A stretch of 64,000 nt of DNA, taken from the NCBI GenBank assembly GCA_022570795.1, contig JAKUDP010000001.1:2418001-2482000 (forward strand). Direction: 5' to 3'. Both the position numbers and the translations under genes were made by a program. The notes beneath the pieces are model-generated. The model did not search any database and was not told where the DNA came from. It saw only the letters and a list, made by a program, of their open reading frames with translations. Shown piece by piece: positions 57,653 through 64,000 of this stretch (position 1 is its first letter; every line of letters starts with the position of its first letter). The DNA is from Sphaerulina vaccinii (lineage: Eukaryota; Ascomycota; Dothideomycetes; Mycosphaerellales; Mycosphaerellaceae).

Positions 57653-58150
57653 ATTCTTTTTGGTCTTTTTGAGACTCTGCTGCAGGCTGTTGCTATATAT
57701 TGACACTGATGGGACTCACAGGCCTCCTTGCGAAGAGCTAGCTGCTGAAGTGAGGTCGTCTCTATGATGACCATACATACAAGGTCAAGTTTTTTTTCTC
57801 TTGGATGCGGGCGCTTGCTTCTGCTTATCATCATCACTGACTTTCGGTTTACATGCGCTATATACCAACCACTACAGTCTTTACTGCTCCAGCAGGATGA
57901 CCCTAGCCTCATTGACGCCCTACCGCTAGTCAACGCGCTCCACGCCTCTCTTCTTAACAACTTGACTCTCGCCCGGAGTGAATCCTGCGAGACAATCGCC
58001 GCTAATTCCGCACTAAAGACTGCTAACGCCGAGCATACCACAGGACAAGCGCATGCAACGCAGCCGCAGATACTTGACTATAAAGCCAGATACCTAATAC
58101 GCCGAACATACACTGCGAGCAGCATAGACAAGCACTGAGCGAAAGCTGTC
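57653..58150. other. Intergenic, 0.5 kb
   Basis: From the tRNA terminator to the short-chain dehydrogenase start. A 124-codon plus frame (57764-58138) with a hydrophobic N-terminus ends 12 bp before the next ATG. It most likely lies in that gene's promoter and leader. Confidence 0.5.
57657..57661 (+). terminator. RNA polymerase III T-run terminator
   Basis: Five consecutive T residues four bases after the tRNA 3' end, with a second T-run a few bases further on. Confidence 0.8.
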
Positions 58151-59044
58151 ATGACTCCACGACATCCCTCTTTCACGCCAAGCTATCACCACGATGTCTA
58201 TCCAGCCATCGACCCAACTCAACCAGCTCTAGACTGCTCTGACAAGATTGTCTTGATCACAGGCGGCGGCAGAGGCATAGGCAAAGCGATCGCATGCGGT
58301 TTCGCCAAAGCCAAAGCCAAAGGAATTGTCCTCCTAGGACGTGATGAAAGGACATTACAAACTTCAGCAGCTGCAATCAAGATTATATCACCTTCCACAA
58401 ACGTATTCATCACCACGGCAGACATCCAGCAACAAGAACAAGTCCAGAAAGCTTTACAAGATGTCGTAGCACACTTTGGCACAGTCCCAGACGTACTAAT
58501 CAACAACGCGGGCGGATTGAAAGGCCAAGGTCCCATCATCGACGTAGATATCAACGACTTCTGGTCGAGCTTCGAACTCAATACTCGTGGCCCATTGATC
58601 GTCTCACAAGCCTTCCTGCGCCTGGCACGAACCCACGACGCAGAGAAAAGGCAAGGAAACAGAGCAATCATCAACATCTCCTCCGGAGCCGCACACGTCC
58701 CCTACGCTCCTGGCATCGCCTCATACTCTTGCGCCAAAGCCGCAACTTGTCGAATTATGGAATTTCTTCATTATGAGAACCCGGAATGTCAGATCTTCAA
58801 TGTGCAGCCTGGAGTTGTGGCTACGGATCTATCTAGGGGTTATGGAAGGGAGACAGAGGATAGTGGGGAGTTACCTGCGGGTTTTGCGGTTTGGTTGGCT
58901 GCTAGTCCTGATGCGAAGTGTTTTAGCGGGAAGTTTCTTTGGGCGAATTGGGATGTTGGGGAGTTGTTGGAGAGAAGGGAGGAGATTTTGAGGGAGGGGT
59001 TGTTGGAGTTTGGGTTGAAGGGTTGGGGTGGAAGACAGGACTGA
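58151..59044 (+). CDS. Short-chain dehydrogenase/reductase
   Basis: Single exon, 297 aa. SDR enzymes are NAD(P)H-dependent oxidoreductases. The cofactor motif TGGGRGIG lies at about 37-44, NNAGG at about 118, the catalytic Ser in NISSGAAHVPYAPG and the YxxxK pair as YSCAKAA. A short N-terminal extension (about 30 aa) precedes the Rossmann fold. The conserved post-catalytic NVQPGVVATDLSRG is present. The substrate is unknown. It is in tandem with the small secreted protein gene 134 bp downstream, without evidence of linked function. Confidence 0.9.
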   Translation: MTPRHPSFTPSYHHDVYPAIDPTQPALDCSDKIVLITGGGRGIGKAIACGFAKAKAKGIVLLGRDERTLQTSAAAIKIISPSTNVFITTADIQQQEQVQKALQDVVAHFGTVPDVLINNAGGLKGQGPIIDVDINDFWSSFELNTRGPLIVSQAFLRLARTHDAEKRQGNRAIINISSGAAHVPYAPGIASYSCAKAATCRIMEFLHYENPECQIFNVQPGVVATDLSRGYGRETEDSGELPAGFAVWLAASPDAKCFSGKFLWANWDVGELLERREEILREGLLEFGLKGWGGRQD

Positions 59045-59178
59045 TGGTTTGAGTAAGACTGCGAGAGATGTGCATGGGAATGCTCATGAGTGAATAGTAT
59101 GCCTTTGATGCTGTTACTTCCCTTCGCCATTCTCTGTGCTCATCTCTGTCACTTTTTACAATAATAACAACAGCAATC

Positions 59179-59589
59179 ATGATTGGACTCCAAAACCTCT
59201 TCGTCATGCTCGTCACAGCACAACTTGCCGCTGCTCAGATCTGCTCTGCACCTCCAGTAAAATATCCAGTGTCCCCTACCTAGACTGCGGCACGTTCCTA
59301 CGAGCCAGATTGTGCAACCACTGACATACGACTGTAGAGACGTTTCACAAGATGTGGCAAGAACACAATACAATACGATTGCTCCTTTGACTGTGTACGA
59401 TGTCCTGGATATCCTAATGCGAAGAAAGCCTGTGCGGCGAACTAGTAAGTTGCCAACATCAGTAATGAGAATATATTTGGTGGTGTGGTGGCTGATGTTG
59501 CATGGTTCAGTGTTGCGCCAACGTGCGATCCTACTGAGGGGTGTGTTGAGGGTAGTGGAGGATATACGCCTACTTGTTACTGTTATTAG
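59179..59589 (+). CDS. Small secreted cysteine-rich protein (effector-like)
   Basis: Three exons (59179-59256, 59338-59444, 59511-59589), 87 aa; no single frame covers it. Exon 1 encodes the signal peptide MIGLQNLFVMLVTAQLAAAQ and then ICSAPP. After intron 1 (81 bp, GTAAAA...CTGTAG, branch CTGAC) exon 2 reads RCGKNTIQYDCSFDC, VRCPGYPNAKKAC. After intron 2 (66 bp, GTAAGT...TTCAG) exon 3 reads VAPTCDPTEGCVEGSGG and ends TCYCY. The predicted mature protein is about 67 residues with 10 cysteines, enough for five disulfides. Both junctions keep frame, and each exon contributes cysteines. I do not recognise the family. Small size, secretion and Cys content are typical of fungal effectors or antimicrobial proteins. 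The donor of intron 1 could alternatively be 12 bp downstream. Confidence 0.68.
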
Positions 59590-59700
59590 AGTACCTATAC
59601 CACTACTAGCAGCATCAGAGCAGACTCGAAAGTCGGCAGGCTGTATAGATATCCTCGCTCGGACTAGTGTATACAGAGTATCTTGTCATTGAAGACGCCT
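59590..59700. other. Convergent spacer
   Basis: About 110 bp between the stops of the secreted protein gene and the aldo-keto reductase gene. Confidence 0.5.
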
Positions 59701-60804
59701 CTACCTGCGATCGTCATCATTGTACTTGTGGTTCCAGAATCCACGGTGATGCTTCTTGCTGCCCTCCTCATTGATCGTTTGGATCTCCTTTGGTGTAAGC
59801 TTGAAGGTCATAGCACGAAGGTAGTCCGATAAGCGTTGCTCCTTGGAAGAGGTTGTGATAGCAACGACATCTTGATCAATACACCAGCGCAAAGCAATCT
59901 CGCCGGGACTGACGCCGTACTTCTTGGCAAGGGAAGCGTAGATCCCGTCAACAGGTCCACCTGCTGCTTTGGTAACTGCAGTGAGTGGTCCGTAGGCTGA
60001 TGTTGCGATGCCCTTTTGCTTGTGGTAGGCGATCAAGTCTGGGTGCTGGAGGTAAGGGTGGAATTCGATCTTGAATGTGTCAGTACTTCCAGCTAAGTTT
60101 ATATGCGATCAGTAATGACATACCTGGTTGATAGCAGGCGGGACTGTGCAGTTCTCAAGAATGGCCTCCAAGTGCTCAGGGAGGTAATTGCTGACACCAA
60201 TCGACTTCGCCAGACCTTGTGCCTTGACTTCCTCCATCTGCTTCCACTTGGCTTGCTGCTCTTCCTTGGTCTCGGCAAAGAATGGTGCATGGATCAGATA
60301 TCTGAGCACTGTCAGCCAGGAACAACTTGAAGACCAAGATACTGCTTACAGGTCAACGTAGTCCACCTGGAGCTTCTTCAGACTAGTCCGGATGGCCGTC
60401 GGGATGTCTGCAATGTTCGTGATAACCTTAGTAACGACATAGAGCTTCTCGCGTGCCACCTTAGACTCTTTGATAGCGATTCCGAGCTCCGTCTCGGTCT
60501 TGTAGACTTCAGCACCATCTAGATGGTAGTATCCGAGTCCAATAGCCATCTTGGCGCTATCAATGCAGGTCTGATCGAGCTTGGCCTCGTCACCGGTCTT
60601 GTACCATGCTGTGCCTGTGCCATAGGCGAGCATTGGTATGCTGTTTCCATCGTTCAGCTTCAAGTTGGGGATTGGAGTGTGAATGTTCGCCATTGTTCGC
60701 CTGATCGGAGGGCAGGTTGCGACTGCTGGCCACGGAGAGAATGTTCTTGAAGTTGAGAAGGGTGTTTTCAGCAGCCGGAGTCGAGTCACTGCTCGTTGAT
60801 GCAT
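59701..60804 (-). CDS. Aldo-keto reductase
   Basis: Three exons (60804-60350, 60301-60124, 60069-59701), introns of 48 and 54 bp, 333 aa. AKRs reduce aldehydes and ketones with NADPH on a TIM barrel. The catalytic tetrad is visible: Asp and Tyr in YYHLDGAEVYKTE, Lys in YVVTKVITN and His in YLIHAPFF. The cofactor block GVSNYLPEHLEAIL, and a C-terminal LRWCIDQDVVAITTSSKEQR, follow. Two starts are possible: the ATG at 60804 adds a basic, mitochondrial-presequence-like MHQRAVTRLRLLKTPFSTSR, and the ATG at 60693 gives a 296-aa cytosolic form typical of the family. I used the upstream one because it is open and presequence-like. Confidence 0.88.
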
Positions 60805-62113
60805 CTGACCAAGCGAAGTGTGAGCTCAAGCGAAGCACGGCAGACGATGTCGGCCAGGATCCACTTTCCCGCCACTCACTCACTCTCGTTGCTTGCGCGG
60901 GGCTACCAGAGACTCAGAGCAGCTACGCGCGAGCTTGTTGTATGATGTTGGACACGGTAAGTGTATCAGAAAATAAACTCGTATATGAAAGCATGTGGAT
61001 GAATCTATCACGATGAGGGCGTACAGTAGTGAGCAGAGAAGTCCGCAGACCACCTGCCTGCAAGTACTCCTGCAACTGTACAGGCCTCCATCGCGACCCT
61101 ATGTTTGTACCTGCCCACAGTTCATATCATGAATGCACATGCTCGTCGCTCGTGCTCTCCTGGTCAGCGCAATCCTGTGCGCATCAGCCATTTCAGCTAA
61201 TGCGCCGCAGTCTCACACTCGACGATCCTTCTCAGGCGTCCATTAGGCTATGCCAGCCTGTGCTCGTTGCCATTGGTATCCCTCGCTCTTTCACAGTCAC
61301 AGCATATCGCGACCTTCATGCCTGAAGCTCCAGCGAGATAGAGGCAACATGTCTGCGAGAGACCACAGTACCGGTATGTGAACGAGGTCGAAGGACGACT
61401 CCACAAAGATGACGCTGTTTTCGATGTTTGGGAAATGAGATCTTCAGCGCACAGGCAGGCGCCATTGAATCTCGACCGTGCGTTGAGGCAGGAGAACTTC
61501 ACATCTTCCCACCAACAACAACAGCACAAGGACAGGACAGTACAAGTAACGAAGCTCCTCTGCATCTGTAGCCGAAGAGGCTTGCTGATATTCCATTTTC
61601 TGGCTTGATCAGCATTTCGTCAGCTCCAAGGGAGCTTCCAAAAGCTTGCTTCTCCAGGCGCTTCGCTCGGCCGGCTCTTCATCCTTGCGACGACGACCCT
61701 CTTTCCATCATCATTCTGCGTTTTCTTCACGACGCGCAGTCTTGGACATAATTCTGGTCGCCACCGACTCGTCACATTGTAGCTGTATATCGGACTACTG
61801 GCAGCATATTCTCTTGTACTCTGAAAGCGCGTTTTGCTGTTTCTTGAGCGCGCGCTGCTGGCCACCGCATCTTATCGGATCTTCCGGCAGTCCTTACGAG
61901 ACCTTACGAAACCTGGTTATATGAAAAGACTTGCGATACAGGAGCTTCAAAACTTATCTAGAAGGCATCCCTTGACGGAACGATTGCAACTTCACAGCTG
62001 TTGATCCCGAGTCGTGCAAGAGAGCCTCAAGTACCGCAATCGCAGTCCAATCGTGGACCTGGACTCGGAGTTCTTGGACTCAGCCTGCAACACTGCTCTG
62101 ACACCACTGAAGC
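60805..62113. other. Intergenic, 1.3 kb, divergent
   Basis: Between the divergent starts of the aldo-keto reductase and the DUF2985 gene. Short unrecognised frames only; no supported gene. Confidence 0.5.
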
Positions 62114-64000
62114 ATGGACTACTTTGGTTCAGGAGCAGGGCGTGGTGGCAACTCGGCCAACCAGCCAAATGTGCCTCCTCGAACCCCAGGTGCCAGACAC
62201 ATCGCCGGAGCGCCGTCTTTCGAGAGCTTGAGAGCGCCTTCCAATATTCGGATCCGAAGGCTTCCGTCTAATACGACTACGCTCCTATCGCGTCCAGTAT
62301 CACAGACTCGTGACCACGCACAGGCTGAGGACGACAGTGCAGGTGGGAGGCGTAGGAGTTTCTCGGCCCCTCAGCGACCAGCGAGCAATGTTGTTCCTGC
62401 TTCTACGGATCTGTCACGGCAGAGAACGATAGACGGAGCCAACCATATGTCGACCATTACAGAAGGTCAACAAGCTCCACGCGGAACTGGCTCGCGTGTT
62501 GATCAAATCCGCGAGAGCGACTCTCGTGCAGGCACGCCCGGCGTGAATGTCCGAGACATGGCTACTCGTACGCCGTCACCTGAACGGCTGGGAACCGCTG
62601 CGACCGCCATGCACAGTGCTGGTAATGCGGCACAAAGATCACGAGGGATCCCAGGACTGAGTCGCTATCGAAGTAACAATTCGCTCGCCTTTGGAGTCAG
62701 AAATGAGAGGCCCGACTCTGCTCTGCGACAACAGGAAGAAGAATACGATAACGACGTAATCGACCTACTCGACCTCGTGGATCCTGAAATCCGCACACTG
62801 GGCACTTTGACGAATTTGCAGAACTCATTATTCGTTCCTGATCTTGGTGGTCTTGTTAACCGCAGGCCTACATATGAGCTATCTAGACGACCAACGGCGG
62901 ACATAGAAGCAATAGCTCGCTCGAGAGCTGGAACTCGTGCTTCACGTACCGGACCGCCGAAGATTCCACGCAAGCCTGTGCCTAGCGGTGAATCTCCTCC
63001 GGAGGATGGAATCGAAATGGAGGGAGGCCTGCAGCGGAAGATGTCTATTTCTTCACAGCTCAGCGATTCTCACTATGCTGTTCTGCCACACGGTGTCAGT
63101 CTAGAAGGCTGGGAGGAAGAAGATGTCGCAGAGCTGAACGACCACGTGCGGCACCTTTTGCACTCGAAGCGCGAGAGCTTCAAGCGTTCTATGCGTGGCT
63201 TTGGAAAGTACGTTAGCAAACCACTTGGCGCCTTTGTCACCATATACGCGACACTGGTCACACTCTTTGGTGCCGCATGGGTGTTTGGACTGATTGGATG
63301 GATCTACGTTGGAGGGCGCCAGGAATACATCATCAATGTGATTGATTTGGTTCTTGTTGCATTGTTCGCGCTGATAGGAGACGGCCTTGCGCCCTTCCGC
63401 GCTGTGGATACATACCACATGTGCTTTATTGCTCACTACCACCACTTGACTTGGAAACTTCGAAAGCAACAAGGACTGCCAGAACTGGTAGACCACAATG
63501 ATCTCCCTGACCGACGCAGGAGTGCAACCGACGCAACAGATATGGATGACCTCGTCGACAAGGAAGAAATGGCTGAACACTCCGTGCTAAGCCTTCGACA
63601 GCAGAAGCGTCTCGCGTACCACCAAGCGAAGTTCAACAAGAGTCACACCTTCTACAAGCCACACGAGACGGCGACACATCACGCATTCCCACTTCGGCTC
63701 ATGGTCGCAGCTGTGGTGCTCCTCGACTGTCACAGTCTGCTTCAGGTTGCACTGGGAACATGTACGTGGTCGATTGACTACCGTGTCCGGCCCGAAGCAC
63801 TGACTGCCACTATTCTTTCATGTTCAATTGCTTGCAATATCGCCGCCGGAGTTGTGATCAGCATAGGAGATCACAAGACTCGAAAGAAGGACGTACTGGA
63901 GCGCATCTTCCGCCAAGGTCTGACTGAGGAAGCGCTCAAGAGAATGGCCAAGACTCATGAGCGTGGGGACATGAATATCAGCGTGGATCCAGGTAAGGTT
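62114..64000 (+). CDS. DUF2985 integral membrane protein, 3' end outside window
   Basis: Partial: at least 626 codons before the window ends. The ATG at 62114 follows an in-frame stop two codons upstream and gives MDYFGSGAGRGGNSANQPNV. The N-terminal 300 residues are disordered and basic, including a LRAPSNIRIRRLPSN stretch. The membrane domain (from about residue 360) starts FGKYVSKPLGAFVTIYATLV, continues LFGAAWVFGLIGWIYVGGRQ and INVIDLVLVALFALIGDGLA, and has more helices after FPLRLMVAAVVLLDCHSLL. This layout matches fungal DUF2985 proteins, of unknown function. The sequence AG|GTAAGG at 63991-63998 is a good splice donor, so the exon probably ends at 63992. Confidence 0.82.
   Translation, partial: MDYFGSGAGRGGNSANQPNVPPRTPGARHIAGAPSFESLRAPSNIRIRRLPSNTTTLLSRPVSQTRDHAQAEDDSAGGRRRSFSAPQRPASNVVPASTDLSRQRTIDGANHMSTITEGQQAPRGTGSRVDQIRESDSRAGTPGVNVRDMATRTPSPERLGTAATAMHSAGNAAQRSRGIPGLSRYRSNNSLAFGVRNERPDSALRQQEEEYDNDVIDLLDLVDPEIRTLGTLTNLQNSLFVPDLGGLVNRRPTYELSRRPTADIEAIARSRAGTRASRTGPPKIPRKPVPSGESPPEDGIEMEGGLQRKMSISSQLSDSHYAVLPHGVSLEGWEEEDVAELNDHVRHLLHSKRESFKRSMRGFGKYVSKPLGAFVTIYATLVTLFGAAWVFGLIGWIYVGGRQEYIINVIDLVLVALFALIGDGLAPFRAVDTYHMCFIAHYHHLTWKLRKQQGLPELVDHNDLPDRRRSATDATDMDDLVDKEEMAEHSVLSLRQQKRLAYHQAKFNKSHTFYKPHETATHHAFPLRLMVAAVVLLDCHSLLQVALGTCTWSIDYRVRPEALTATILSCSIACNIAAGVVISIGDHKTRKKDVLERIFRQGLTEEALKRMAKTHERGDMNISVDPGKV

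Noticed and set aside
57764..58138. 124-codon plus-strand frame with a hydrophobic N-terminus just upstream of the dehydrogenase
   Set aside because: It ends 12 bp before the next gene's ATG, leaving no room for that gene's promoter and leader. It has no conserved motif and no cysteine pattern.
58151..60804. A secondary-metabolite cluster formed by the dehydrogenase and the aldo-keto reductase
   Set aside because: No synthase, P450, transporter or pathway regulator lies nearby, so two reductases alone do not make a cluster.

Overview
The window looks like nuclear DNA of a filamentous ascomycete (Pezizomycotina). Most genes carry short GT-AG introns, mostly 43-67 bp. The protein set includes fungal Zn(II)2Cys6 regulators, a fungal rhodopsin-domain (PTH11-like) membrane protein, a DUF2985 membrane protein and an Ebp1-type elongation scaffold. 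A Dothideomycete, perhaps a Mycosphaerella relative, fits my impression of the sequences, but that is inference. There are no operons, plasmid functions, CRISPR arrays or recognisable transposons.

Layout. 0-10 kb is gene-dense: an XRCC4/Lif1-like end-joining factor, an Ebp1/AFF-like elongation scaffold, a histidine acid phosphatase and, divergently, a mitochondrial PPR protein. 9.9-25.8 kb: fatty alcohol oxidase (two exons, peroxisomal C-terminus), a FYVE protein, a frameshifted rhodopsin-domain gene, APC10/Doc1, glutamate decarboxylase and a large Zn2Cys6 factor. 28-32 kb: adenine deaminase and a second Zn2Cys6 factor whose zinc cluster is split by an intron. 32-42.3 kb is gene-poor, with a single peroxisomal-type amidase. 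42.3-49.3 kb: LAMMER kinase, SRP19/Sec65 and a class-III aminotransferase. 51.7-53.3 kb: a decayed AP-endonuclease-like gene facing a small Cys-rich protein gene. 54.2-57.7 kb is a translation neighbourhood: eEF1B-gamma with an intronic box C/D snoRNA, divergent mitochondrial ribosomal protein uS9m, and tRNA-Ile(UAU). 58-64 kb: a short-chain dehydrogenase, a three-exon small secreted Cys-rich protein, an aldo-keto reductase and a DUF2985 protein that runs off the end.

Most interesting items: (1) a snoRNA in an intron of the eEF1B-gamma gene. Its 13-nt guide matches the peptidyl-transferase region of large-subunit rRNA, and yeast snR38 has, as I recall, the same target and the same host gene. 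(2) A three-exon effector-like gene at 59179-59589, whose 10-Cys product appears only after splicing. (3) Two eroding genes: the rhodopsin-domain gene with two apparent frame breaks, and the endonuclease relic with a 25-bp tandem duplication. (4) A GC-AG intron in uS9m. (5) Two unrelated enzymes, the alcohol oxidase and the amidase, that both end in PTS1 tripeptides.

The genes do not form an obvious pathway cluster. Most are housekeeping loci (DNA repair, transcription elongation, cell cycle, secretion, translation), interspersed with metabolic enzymes and fast-evolving accessory genes in the gene-poor tracts.
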